Positions 8,860 to 17,148 are shown, counted from the stretch's first letter. The stretch is 64,000 nt of DNA from Rhodospirillaceae bacterium (GCA_020638595.1 JACKIG010000009.1:124001-188000), one strand, 5' to 3'. Made by a program: numbers and translations. Notes: generated by a model from the letters alone, not told the origin.

Positions 8860-8883
8860 GGGCCGGGCCCGAAGACCCGGCCC
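8860..8883. terminator. GC-rich hairpin between convergent cbpM and haloperoxidase genes
   Basis: GGGCCGGG (8860-8867) pairs with CCCGGCCC (8876-8883) around an 8-base loop. It lies in the 93-bp gap where the two genes converge and could stop transcription from both sides. There is no T-run, so it is not a canonical intrinsic terminator. Confidence 0.45.
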
Positions 8884-8914
8884 CCCATGGGTGTTCTCCC
8901 TGACGCCAGGTCTC

Positions 8915-10714
8915 CTACCGGCGGCCGATCCGGCGCACGCCGCCGTCGAAGGTCGGCACGCTCAGCACGAACGGATCGGTCGGGTAGCACAGCGCCTGCT
9001 CCTCCAACAGGCCGATGGCGATCTCCTCGCCCAGGCGCAGGCTGTCGTAATAGTCGGAGAAGTAGTGCACGCCGGCCATGTTCCGCGCGATGGAGATGTT
9101 GGCGGCCAGCTTGTTCAGCTCGCCTTCCAGGGTCAGGCAGGGGCCGTCTGTTTTCGCCACGATGTCGGCACCGTCGTTCGCCGGCTCATAGGCGATCGGC
9201 ACGTCGCCCCTGGCCTGGTCGAAGCGCGCGAAGGCTTCGAACGGCCCTGATTTCGTTCCCATCCCCTTGCGGCGCACGAACACCGTACTGGTGTCGAAAT
9301 ACGCCTTCAGGATCGTCACGCAGGCACCCGCAACGGCGGCGTGCCCGGCGCCGTAGGACGGATGCATGGGCGAACCCTCCTGGAATGCCATGGGCAGCAG
9401 CGCCAAGCCCTTGTTGCTGCCACGCACGGCTTCGACCGTCCACTTGATGTCGTTGGCGAGCTTGTCGAACTTTTCACCGGCGCAGGGAAACAACTCGCCG
9501 ATCTTGCCGGCCTTCTCAATCCGCGCGGCCAGCGCTTCGGGCCGTAGCCGAAGGTGATTGTTGAATTTCTGGAAGCGCACGGCCTTGAGGGCCCGGGTCG
9601 CCACCTCGGTGACGAGTGTCAGGATATGTGGGCCGCCATAGAGAGCGAAGCCGCCGGCCTGCCGGTCATGGACCGAATCCGGCGCTCCCGGCACACTTGT
9701 GTAGATCGGTCCTTCGCCGGACAGGCCGGCGAAGCCACGATCGAACCTGGCGAAATCCGGATCGAACGGCACCTTCATGCCAAGCAGGATCAGGCACGCG
9801 TTGAGATAGGCTTCGTAGAGAGCGTCGTAGTGGACGTAGGTCGCCAGATCGCGCGGCGTCCAGATGAATCGCCGCTTGTCCTTCTTGAACAGCGCCTCGT
9901 CATCCTGGACATGGCAGCCGTTCTGCACGGCCAGCCATTCTTCCCAGGTGGTCATGTAGTTATGCTGGATCGCCACCGGGACCCGCTGGTCGATCCGCAG
10001 CGCACCGTAGGTGATCCGCCCCTGTCCGACCCCGGAATCGGCATTTTTCGGCTGGTCTGCCGTGCCGATCAGCAGGAATTGGGACAGGTAGGGGCCGACG
10101 TCGACGCCCGGGGACGAACCGCGGAATGCCTCTTGCTTGGTCAACTGGCCGGTGCCGTCGGTTATCCGCGGGCGACCTTTGCCTGCGGTCGGCCGGTAGG
10201 CCAGATCATTGAGCCGGCCGATCGCCGCATCCACTTCGTTGGCCGCTCCGGCAGCGAACTTGACCAAAGGAACGTCGCGCAGAAGTGCCAGTTCGTAGAC
10301 TTCCGCCATCTCATAGGCCAATTCGTCCGAGCCGAGGGCGGGTGCTGGCGGCATCGTCACCGATTGCGCATCGGGACCCTGAAGGTCGTAGGTCAAGCCG
10401 GCGGTCGGGGCTTCCCATTTCCGGCGTTTGGGCATGTTGTCAGCGCAACCGTCGGGGACCGGCACGTTGAGCGTGAACGGGTCGACATAGCCTTCGTCGA
10501 TGGCCCGGCGGAAGGCTTCGAAGTGCAGCGGGTTCTTCACCAGGCCGGTCTTCTCGCAATGCTCCAGCCCTTTGGTGAAGCTCATGGCGTAGTTGTCCGC
10601 TGCGAACCGCTGTTCGTCGCCGTTGGCCAGCTGCACGGCATGGGGGCGGCTGCGGGCCATTTCCGCCGCGTCAACCCGTACGCGATAGGCGCTCTCTTTC
10701 CTGTTCGACGTCAT
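8915..10714 (-). CDS. Vanadium-dependent haloperoxidase (bromoperoxidase-type)
   Basis: 599 residues, matching algal/cyanobacterial-type bromoperoxidases. These enzymes use vanadate and H2O2 to oxidise halides. The vanadate site is readable: Lys383 and Arg391 in KFNNHLRLRPE, Gly457-His458 in HPSYGAGHA, and Arg544 and His550 in RNMAGVHYFSDYYDS. The spacings match the Ascophyllum enzyme (Lys341, Arg349, Ser416, Gly417, His418, Arg480, His486), except that the Ser416 position is Ala456. No signal peptide is visible, so it is likely cytosolic. ATG at 10714 is chosen; a TTG at 10774 would add 20 residues. Base composition is lower than its neighbours (hand counts of 60-base samples gave 62-68 % GC against about 75 % in the next gene), which fits later acquisition. 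No biosynthetic partners are nearby. Confidence 0.9.
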   Translation of the reverse strand: MTSNRKESAYRVRVDAAEMARSRPHAVQLANGDEQRFAADNYAMSFTKGLEHCEKTGLVKNPLHFEAFRRAIDEGYVDPFTLNVPVPDGCADNMPKRRKWEAPTAGLTYDLQGPDAQSVTMPPAPALGSDELAYEMAEVYELALLRDVPLVKFAAGAANEVDAAIGRLNDLAYRPTAGKGRPRITDGTGQLTKQEAFRGSSPGVDVGPYLSQFLLIGTADQPKNADSGVGQGRITYGALRIDQRVPVAIQHNYMTTWEEWLAVQNGCHVQDDEALFKKDKRRFIWTPRDLATYVHYDALYEAYLNACLILLGMKVPFDPDFARFDRGFAGLSGEGPIYTSVPGAPDSVHDRQAGGFALYGGPHILTLVTEVATRALKAVRFQKFNNHLRLRPEALAARIEKAGKIGELFPCAGEKFDKLANDIKWTVEAVRGSNKGLALLPMAFQEGSPMHPSYGAGHAAVAGACVTILKAYFDTSTVFVRRKGMGTKSGPFEAFARFDQARGDVPIAYEPANDGADIVAKTDGPCLTLEGELNKLAANISIARNMAGVHYFSDYYDSLRLGEEIAIGLLEEQALCYPTDPFVLSVPTFDGGVRRIGRR

Positions 10715-10905
10715 TGGTCGTATCCGATCGCTTATTGATGCATGCCGGCATGTGCCCTGAGCCGGCGTGATCAATCACCACAGGATTGTGGTCAAATTGA
10801 AGCAATTTTAGCGAGCATAATTGGAATTAAAATTATTTAAGAAAATCAGCCCCCTCCGCCTTGCTTAATCATCCGTTGACGCCCTTTGCCGTAGCGTGGG
10901 TGGCC
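10715..10905. promoter_or_regulatory. AT-rich divergent control region of the haloperoxidase gene with two palindromes
   Basis: CATGCCGGCATG (10741-10752) is a perfect 12-bp palindrome 27 bases upstream of the haloperoxidase ATG. ACCACA-GGAT-TGTGGT (10777-10792) is a second inverted repeat. Bases 10794-10850 are strikingly AT-rich for this genome (runs such as GGAATTAAAATTATTTAAG). Together they look like an operator plus promoter region. I could not pick one convincing -35/-10 pair. The regulator is unknown. Confidence 0.45.
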
Positions 10906-12756
10906 ATGACAGCCCCCGTTTCAAGCCGGCGCCAGGCCGCTGCCGCGCCGGCCGCCGCCGCCGGTGGCGATCGCGTGCGGCGCCCTGCGGTCGCCTATGG
11001 CGTGGTGGCGCTGGCGGCCTGGGCGCTGCTGCAGGTCCTCTGGTCCGGGACCGCCGGCGTGGCCGCCTTCGATCCGGACGACTACATGCGCCTGGTCCAG
11101 GTCGGCGACCTGATGGACGGGGCCGGATGGTACGACCTGCACCAGCACCGGCTGGACCCGCCCACAGGCGTGCCGATGCACTGGACACGCCTGCCCGACC
11201 TGCCGATCGCGCTGGTCGCCGGCCTGTTGGAAGGCGGACACGGCCGCACGGATGCGCTGCTGGCCGCCGCCCGCGTCGTGCCTGCGGGCCTGTTGCTGGT
11301 ATTCCTCCTTGCCATGGGCTGGGCTGCGGCACCGGTCCTGCCGGGCCTCTCGCGGCTGGTGCTGCTGGCGGTCCTGTGCGTCGCGGGTCCGGTGCTGATG
11401 GCGTTCCTGCCGGGCCGCGTCGACCATCACGGCTATCACCTGATCGCCACGGCGGTGCTGACCGGCGCGCTGCTCAGGATCGCGGGCGGAGGCGAGGCCC
11501 GGCACATGGGCTTGCTGGCCGGGCTGGCGGGTGCCGTCGGCCTCTGGGTCAGTCACGAACTCGCGCCCTGGCTGGTCGTCTTCTCCGGCGCGCTGGCGAT
11601 GGACTGGGTGGTGTCCGGCGGACGGCTGCGCCAGCCGTTGGTCTTCGCGGGCACGCTGCTGGCCGCTGTGCTGGCGATCATGCCGGTCGCGCACCCGCCC
11701 GCCGATTGGACGGCGGCGGCCTGCGACGGGTTTTCCGCCGCAACGGTGGGCCTGGCTGCGATGATCGCGGTGTTCTGGGCGCTGCTGGCAGCCCTGGGGC
11801 GGCCGCGCCTGGCGTGCGGCCCGGTGCGGCGGCTGGGGGCCGCCGGGCTGGCGGGTGGCGCCGCCGCCGCCGGGTTCGCCCTCTTGCTGCCGGACTGCCT
11901 GGCCAGCCCGTACGGCGTGCTGGACCCGGCGGTGGGCGTGGTCTGGCTTGATTTCGTGAAGGAAGCCCGTCCCCTGGCCAGCCTGCCGGCGGGGGAGGCC
12001 GAAACCCTGCTGCGCTTCCTGATCGTTCCGGCACTGGGGCTGGCCTTCGCCGCGGGGGCGGCCGCGCGCGGGCAGGGCCACCGGCGGCGGCAATGGCTGG
12101 CCCTGGCCCTGGTCGCTACGGCCGGACTGCTGGCGCCGTTCTATCAGGTGCGGCTGGTCAGCGATGCAGCCCTGTTCGCCGCCATCCCGGCGGCGGCGGC
12201 CTGCGTCGCCACCTGGCGCTGGGCCGGCAGGCTGCGCCATGCGGCGCCGCGCGCCCTCTTGAAGGCGGCACCGGCCCTGGGGATGGCGGCCATCCTGACG
12301 CTGGGCACCGGCACGGCGGGCCACGGCGACGCGGCCGCCCCGGCCGCGGCGGGTCCGCCCTGCGATACCGCCCGGGCAGCCCCCGCGCTGGCGCAGCTGC
12401 CGGCCACCGCCGGGCCGCTGCTGATCGCCGCGCCCATCGACCGGGGGCCGGAGCTGCTGGTGCGCACGCCCCATGCCGTGGTCGCCGCCCCCTATCATCG
12501 CGGGCCGGACGGGCTTCTGGCCGTCGACGCGCTGTTCCGGGCCACCGATATGGACGCAGCACGCGCCATCGTCGACGGCCGCGGCATCGATATCGTGCTG
12601 GTCTGCCGCGCCGGTCCCGACCGCGAGCGCTATCGCGGCGCCGGCGCACCCAGCCTGGTCGACAGGCTTGCCGCGGGCACGCCGCCGCCCTGGCTGCGGC
12701 CGCTGTCCTTGCCGGACGGGGCCGGCATGCTGGCCTTCCGTACCACCGGCCCTTGA
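10906..12756 (+). CDS. Polytopic membrane protein, probable GT-C fold (STT3/PMT-like) glycosyltransferase family
   Basis: 616 residues with roughly ten or more hydrophobic segments and a soluble C-terminal domain from about residue 470. The first extracytoplasmic loop carries the acidic motif FDPDDYMRLVQVGDLM and then PPTGVPMHWTRLPDLP, a layout shared by a widespread but uncharacterised proteobacterial family; acidic residues in this loop are the metal/donor site in GT-C enzymes. I infer a role in transferring sugars from a lipid carrier, but substrate and product are unknown. ATG at 10906 (MTAPVSSRR) is preferred over an in-frame TTG at 10861 that lies at the AT-rich edge. It is convergent with the CHASE2 cyclase (26-bp gap). 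Very high GC, unlike the haloperoxidase gene beside it. Confidence 0.6.
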   Translation: MTAPVSSRRQAAAAPAAAAGGDRVRRPAVAYGVVALAAWALLQVLWSGTAGVAAFDPDDYMRLVQVGDLMDGAGWYDLHQHRLDPPTGVPMHWTRLPDLPIALVAGLLEGGHGRTDALLAAARVVPAGLLLVFLLAMGWAAAPVLPGLSRLVLLAVLCVAGPVLMAFLPGRVDHHGYHLIATAVLTGALLRIAGGGEARHMGLLAGLAGAVGLWVSHELAPWLVVFSGALAMDWVVSGGRLRQPLVFAGTLLAAVLAIMPVAHPPADWTAAACDGFSAATVGLAAMIAVFWALLAALGRPRLACGPVRRLGAAGLAGGAAAAGFALLLPDCLASPYGVLDPAVGVVWLDFVKEARPLASLPAGEAETLLRFLIVPALGLAFAAGAAARGQGHRRRQWLALALVATAGLLAPFYQVRLVSDAALFAAIPAAAACVATWRWAGRLRHAAPRALLKAAPALGMAAILTLGTGTAGHGDAAAPAAAGPPCDTARAAPALAQLPATAGPLLIAAPIDRGPELLVRTPHAVVAAPYHRGPDGLLAVDALFRATDMDAARAIVDGRGIDIVLVCRAGPDRERYRGAGAPSLVDRLAAGTPPPWLRPLSLPDGAGMLAFRTTGP

Positions 12757-12782
12757 TCCGGCTGCGGCCGGGGTTTTCGGCG

Positions 12783-15080
12783 CTATTTGCCTTCCGCCAC
12801 GTGTACGCCGTCCCACTCCGGCCCGGGCGGGTGTGCGGCCAGCTGCTCCAGCCGGGCCTCGTACAGCGCATACAGGGGGTCGAGGGTGAATCCGGCGGTG
12901 GCGGCCAGCGTGCGGCAGGCGTCGGCCAGCGCGCGCCCCGCCGCCCAGTCGCGGCCGCGATAGGCGGCGATCATCGCCGCGTGCCGGTCGACCAGGGCCG
13001 CGACCGCTGCCTCGCCCGCGCGTTCCGGCCCGCCCAGCAGGGCGAAGATCCTCACCGGCTGTTCCTTGCCCTTCACCCGGATCAGGTCCAGTTCCAGCGC
13101 CGCGACCGCCCCGGCCTGGGTTCGCGTCGTTTCGTTGACGACGATGTCGACGCCATAGGTCTTGGTCTGGCCCTCCAGCCGCGAGGCCAGGTTCACCGTG
13201 TCGCCCAGCACGGAATAGTTGAACCGCCGGTCGGACCCCATGTTGCCGACGCAGCAGGCACCGGTCGCCAGGCCGACACCGATGCGCAAGGGGCGGTGCG
13301 GCCGGCCGGCGGCCGCGGCCTCGCGCGCCAGTTCCCGGTTCAGCGGGTCCAGCCGCGCGGCCATGGCCAGGCTGGCGGTACAGGCGTGGGCGGCGTGCTG
13401 CGGGTCGTCCAGCGGCGCGTTCCAGAACGCCATGACGCAGTCGCCCATGTATTTGTCGATGGTGCCGCGGTGGTCCATCACCAGCTCGGTCATGGGGCTG
13501 AGGAAGCGGTTGATCAGGCCGGTCAACTCGTGCGGGTCCAGAAGCTCGGAGATGCTGGTGAAGCCGCGGATATCGCAGAACATCACCGTCATCTCGCGGG
13601 TGATGCCGCCCAGCTCCAGCTTCTCCGGCGCGCGCGCCAGCTCCTCCACCAGTTCCGGCGCCAGATAGCGCGAAAAGGCGCCGCGCACCTGCGCGCGCTC
13701 CCCCTCCGTGCGCAGGTACCCGATCAGCGTGTTGACGCTGTACAGCACGAACAGCGTCGCCGCCGGGACCAGCGGTTCGATCAGCAGGTGCGACCGGGTG
13801 AAGGCCAGCCAGCTTCCGCCCAGTGCTGCGGCAACCAGCCCGGCGGCGGCCAGCCCGCCGGCCAGCGCCCCCAGGCGCGGCTGGACGGCGACCAGCAGCA
13901 CGCCCAGCACCAGGATATAGGCGATCTCCGCCCCCCGGACCCAGTCCGGGCGATGCAGGAACTCCCCCGTCAGGATCTGTTCGGCGATCTGGGCGTGGAT
14001 TTCGGCCCCCGCCGTCACCGATTGCAGCGGCGTGGCCCGAAGGTCGTGCAGCCCGGCGGCGGAAGAACCGATGAAGACGATGTGGTTGGCGATCGTCCAC
14101 GGGTCGATCTCGCCGGCGAACACGCGCCAGGCCGGGATGAACCGCTCCGGCACCGGGCCGGTGTCGTACAGCCGGACCTGGCCGTCGGCGGTCACGGCTA
14201 TCTCGGTGTCGCCGATGACGACGCGGGCGATGCCGGTCTCGCTGCCGAAGGCGACCTCGCCGCTGGCACCGGCCAGCTTGATGATATAGGTCGACGCGCC
14301 GGCGGCCACCCGCATCGCCTCGGCCGACAGTGAGGGGAACACCGGTTCCGGCAGCCCGTCGTCGCGCCGGGCCGCGTCCAGCGCGAAGAACATCGGCACC
14401 TGGCGCACGATCCCGTCGGTGGACGGCACGACGTTGAACAGGCCGTTGCCGGCTGCCGCCGCCTCGATCGGCGCCAGGTTCACGGCGGCCGAACCGAAGC
14501 GCGGCAGGTGCAGCGCCGGCGCGCTGTCCACCGTCGCGCCGCCAAAGGCCAGGCCCCATTTGATCTGCGGCAGCCCGCCGCTGTCGTCGGGCATCGCGAA
14601 GATGCCCGCGACCACCGGCTTGCCGGTGATCACATGGCCCAGCACCTGGTCGTGGTCCGGCAACTGTTCCAGCAGCGGGCGGATCTGGTCCAGCACCGGG
14701 TCCTGGACCCAGGATGCCGCCGCCTGCAAGGGCGAGGTGCGGTCGGGTTCGGCGAAGACCGCGTCGAAGGCGATGGCGCGCGCGCCGTAATAGTCCAGCA
14801 GGTCCACAAGCTGGGCGATATAGGTGCGCGGCCAGGGCCACTGGCCGATGCGGCGCAGGCTTTCCTCGTCGACGTCGACGATGCGCACGCCCGATGGCCG
14901 CGCCAGGTCTTGCGGGTCGACCACCGGCGTCACATAGGGCCGCGGCCGCATGTCCTGATAGGTGTCGAAGACCAGGTCCTGAAGGCGCAGGAACACTTCC
15001 GGCTCCGCCACCTTGACCGCGACCGCGCCCAGCAGCACCAGGGCGGCGGCAAGGATCTGGAGCCATCTGGGGATGCGCAA
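12783..15080 (-). CDS. CHASE2-domain class III adenylate cyclase
   Basis: 765 residues. An N-terminal membrane helix (WLQILAAALVLLGAVAVKVA) leads into a periplasmic CHASE2 sensor domain (about 35-380, with GVRIVDVDEESLRRIGQWPWPR). Three membrane segments follow (about 395-460), then a cytoplasmic cyclase domain with metal ligands in FCDIRGFTS (near 500) and GDCVMAFW (near 546). Lys in DKYMGD and Asp in VLGDTVN are the adenine-specific pair, so ATP to cAMP is expected. Start: TTG at 15080 with a GGGAGGGAG ribosome site 8-15 bases upstream; no in-frame ATG exists until about residue 44. The two FecR genes lie upstream on the same strand (158-bp gap), so this gene may be the output of a FecR-CHASE2 module. 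Confidence 0.9.
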   Translation of the reverse strand: MRIPRWLQILAAALVLLGAVAVKVAEPEVFLRLQDLVFDTYQDMRPRPYVTPVVDPQDLARPSGVRIVDVDEESLRRIGQWPWPRTYIAQLVDLLDYYGARAIAFDAVFAEPDRTSPLQAAASWVQDPVLDQIRPLLEQLPDHDQVLGHVITGKPVVAGIFAMPDDSGGLPQIKWGLAFGGATVDSAPALHLPRFGSAAVNLAPIEAAAAGNGLFNVVPSTDGIVRQVPMFFALDAARRDDGLPEPVFPSLSAEAMRVAAGASTYIIKLAGASGEVAFGSETGIARVVIGDTEIAVTADGQVRLYDTGPVPERFIPAWRVFAGEIDPWTIANHIVFIGSSAAGLHDLRATPLQSVTAGAEIHAQIAEQILTGEFLHRPDWVRGAEIAYILVLGVLLVAVQPRLGALAGGLAAAGLVAAALGGSWLAFTRSHLLIEPLVPAATLFVLYSVNTLIGYLRTEGERAQVRGAFSRYLAPELVEELARAPEKLELGGITREMTVMFCDIRGFTSISELLDPHELTGLINRFLSPMTELVMDHRGTIDKYMGDCVMAFWNAPLDDPQHAAHACTASLAMAARLDPLNRELAREAAAAGRPHRPLRIGVGLATGACCVGNMGSDRRFNYSVLGDTVNLASRLEGQTKTYGVDIVVNETTRTQAGAVAALELDLIRVKGKEQPVRIFALLGGPERAGEAAVAALVDRHAAMIAAYRGRDWAAGRALADACRTLAATAGFTLDPLYALYEARLEQLAAHPPGPEWDGVHVAEGK

Positions 15081-15189
15081 TGCCCGCTCCCTCCCACGGG
15101 GGGATGCCGCTCTCTCTCCCCCTGCCGGGTGCGGCGGCCGGGGACCGGGGCTGCGGGCAGTCTAGGCGATGGCTTCCGTCAAGACCATG

Positions 15190-15224
15190 CCGGCGTGCCG
15201 CCGGGCACCGGGGCGGCACGCCGG
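15190..15224 (-). terminator. Strong hairpin downstream of the first FecR gene
   Basis: A perfect 13-bp stem (15190-15202 against 15212-15224, CCGGCGTGCCGCC and its complement) with a 9-base loop begins 14 bases after the stop of the FecR gene at 15238, in the 157-bp gap before the cyclase. It may attenuate read-through into the cyclase or protect the mRNA end. There is no T-run after it on the minus strand. Confidence 0.5.
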
Positions 15225-15237
15225 ATGCTGCGACCCG

Positions 15238-15963
15238 TCAGTCGGGGGTGTTCCCGCCGCTGCCGCCGCCGGTCGCCCCGCCGGGATTGCCGTCATCGCC
15301 GTCGTTGGTGACGGTGTCGTGGCTGACGACGTCGCCCGACGTCGCCGCAAAGGCGCGCCCGCGCGCCCAGCCCGGCAGCGGCGCGGCCGCCCCTTCCTGG
15401 CCGCCGCAGGCCGTGGTCAGGATATCCAGCATCCGCCCCGCCGGCACATAGGTGACGGCCTGGCAGTTGCGGGGCTGGATCCAGGCTTCGCCCACCAGGA
15501 CGATCAGCCGCGTCGCCCCCGAACCGGGCGTCACCAGCACCGTGACGTCGGTGCCGCGCAGGCCGATAACCGCCACCGGCGTGCGGATGACATAGCTGTC
15601 GCTGGGCAGCTGGCCGCTGATGAAGCGCATGCCACCGACGGTGATGCGGGTGGCGACGTCGCCGCTGTTGGCGCCGGGGTTGTACAGGAATTCGTCCAGG
15701 ACGACCTGGCTGCCCGGCCCGACGGTGATGACCGTGTCATCCGCCATGGACAGCCGCGCGGCCCCCGACGGGTCGGTTGCGATCAGGTCCTGCCGGAACA
15801 CCGGATCTTCCCGGGCCAGGCCGCCCTGCACGCCGCCCGCCGGCGTCCGGTAGGATTCGGTCGCCACCTGTGCCGCGACACCGATGGGCTGTGCCTGTGC
15901 CGCCGCCACCGGCGCGAGAAGGGCCAGGACCAAGATCGGGAGGGTTCGGGTGAAGCGTTGCAT
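15238..15963 (-). CDS. Secreted FecR-domain protein (paralogue 1)
   Basis: 241 residues. A signal peptide (about 1-24, ending AAAQA) precedes a FecR-type beta domain: RLSMADDTVITVGPGSQVVLD (65-90 region) and the invariant TPVAVIGLRGTDVTVLV (128-144). Cys167 and Cys186 are conserved in the neighbouring paralogue and may form a disulfide. The tail is Gly/Asn/Pro-rich (GNPGGATGGGSGGN). There is no transmembrane anchor and no TonB or ECF sigma gene nearby, so this is not classical iron FecR signalling. I infer a periplasmic partner of the CHASE2 cyclase encoded downstream. ATG at 15963 has GAGGAA upstream; a longer frame lacks a signal-peptide start. Confidence 0.85.
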   Translation of the reverse strand: MQRFTRTLPILVLALLAPVAAAQAQPIGVAAQVATESYRTPAGGVQGGLAREDPVFRQDLIATDPSGAARLSMADDTVITVGPGSQVVLDEFLYNPGANSGDVATRITVGGMRFISGQLPSDSYVIRTPVAVIGLRGTDVTVLVTPGSGATRLIVLVGEAWIQPRNCQAVTYVPAGRMLDILTTACGGQEGAAAPLPGWARGRAFAATSGDVVSHDTVTNDGDDGNPGGATGGGSGGNTPD

Positions 15964-16128
15964 CACAGGCCAGGTTCCTCTTTGCTCAACCGCAATCCGC
16001 AGGGGCCGCCGCTGCCCCCCTTTGTCGCAGGACATAGGTACGAAAGAAGGGCGCCCCTGTCATATCGTGTCCTGCCAGTCAGTAGTCGAACGGTATCGCC
16101 ACGTCGATAGCCGCTCGGTTCGCGGGCC

Positions 16129-16161
16129 GGCGGCGCCATCCCCCCGGGGGGTGGCGCCGCC
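16129..16161 (-). terminator. Strong hairpin downstream of the second FecR gene
   Basis: The arm at 16129-16145 pairs with 16146-16161 (GGCGGCGCCA...CCCCCC against GGGGGGTGGCGCCGCC) with one bulged T and almost no loop. It starts 11 bases after the paralogue-2 stop and precedes paralogue 1. Like the hairpin after paralogue 1 it lacks a T-run, so it may tune rather than end transcription. Confidence 0.5.
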
Positions 16162-16172
16162 CGACCCCGGTA

Positions 16173-16931
16173 TCAGAGCCGTCCGCCGACGGCGACTTCG
16201 CCGCCGCGGGTGTCGCCCCCGGGTGTGCCGCCCGGATTGCCGCCCGGGTTGCCGTCGCCGGTGTCATCGCTCAGGATTTCATTGATGACGACGACCGTGT
16301 CCTCGATGGGGAACAGCCGACCGCGCGCCCATTGCGGCAGCGGGACGGCGGGTTGCTCCTGCTGTCCGCAGGCGGCGATCGGGGCAATGTCGACCATGCG
16401 GCCCGCCCTCACCGGAATGTCGTAGTCACAGCCCGTGGGACGGACGGCAACCTCGCCGACCAGGACGATCACCCTCGTCACCAGGGTCTCGGGGTTCACC
16501 AGCACCGTCACGTCGGTGCCGCGCAGGCCGATCACCGCCACCGGCGTGGCGATGGAATAGCTCTCGCTGGGCAGGTCGCCGCTGATGAAGCGCATGCCGC
16601 CGGCCGATATCCGGGTGACGACATCGCCGCTGTTCGTCGCCGGATCGTAAAGGAACCGGTCCAGCGACACCTGGCTGGCGGGGCCGACGGTGATCACCGT
16701 GTCGTCCGCCATATCCAGCCGCGCCGCACCGCGGCCGTCGGTGACGATCAGGTCATCCGGGAAGATCTCGTCCTCCGGCGCAAGCGCAACCTCCGCGCCG
16801 CTGGCGGGTGTGCGCTCTGAGTGGGTTGCCACCTGGGCGACGACGCCGATGGCATTGGCCATGGCGGCCGGGATCGGCGCTGCCAGGCCCAGACACAGGG
16901 ACAGGATGGCCACATTCGAACGGTGCAGCAC
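16173..16931 (-). CDS. Secreted FecR-domain protein (paralogue 2)
   Basis: 252 residues, clearly a tandem duplicate of the next gene. It shares the signal peptide (about 1-26), the GVVAQVATHSERTPASG opening, MADDTVITVGP and the identical 17-residue core TPVAVIGLRGTDVTVLV (129-145). Cys168 and Cys188 match the paralogue's pair at the same spacing within one residue. The tail holds GNPGGNPGGTPGGD, a longer Gly/Asn/Pro repeat than in paralogue 1. Start: GTG at 16931 with AAGGAG nine bases upstream. It is the first gene of the FecR-FecR-cyclase series. Function unknown; a periplasmic sensing or scaffold role is inferred from the domain and neighbours. Confidence 0.85.
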   Translation of the reverse strand: MLHRSNVAILSLCLGLAAPIPAAMANAIGVVAQVATHSERTPASGAEVALAPEDEIFPDDLIVTDGRGAARLDMADDTVITVGPASQVSLDRFLYDPATNSGDVVTRISAGGMRFISGDLPSESYSIATPVAVIGLRGTDVTVLVNPETLVTRVIVLVGEVAVRPTGCDYDIPVRAGRMVDIAPIAACGQQEQPAVPLPQWARGRLFPIEDTVVVINEILSDDTGDGNPGGNPGGTPGGDTRGGEVAVGGRL

Positions 16932-17148
16932 TGGTTGGACTCCTTGAAGCCGTCATCGCCCGGTGCCCCTACGCCGCCCCACGACGATCCTGGGGGGCGG
17001 CGCCACCGGGCTCAAGGCAGCCAATCAACACGGTCCATCCGTCCAATCTGCGGCCCTCTCGGGCCAGGGTGGGGCGGTTTCGCGTCAAACACAGGGAAAA
17101 TTCAGGCAGAAATCCAGCATGTCGCATATTCGGAGATCGTGCGGGCCA

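Noticed and set aside
8915..10714. PAP2-type acid phosphatase instead of haloperoxidase
   Set aside because: The families share the active-site core, but length (about 600) and the full set of motif spacings match bromoperoxidases.
10921..15219. A 1432-codon open frame on the minus strand spanning the GT-C, CHASE2 cyclase and flanks
   Set aside because: It is a GC-driven open frame: Arg/Gly/Pro-rich, no domain, and antisense or out of frame to genes with clear motifs. Several other very long frames (for example 1483-3315, 19743-21575 minus, 22115-24178 minus, 26314-28014 minus) fail for the same reason.
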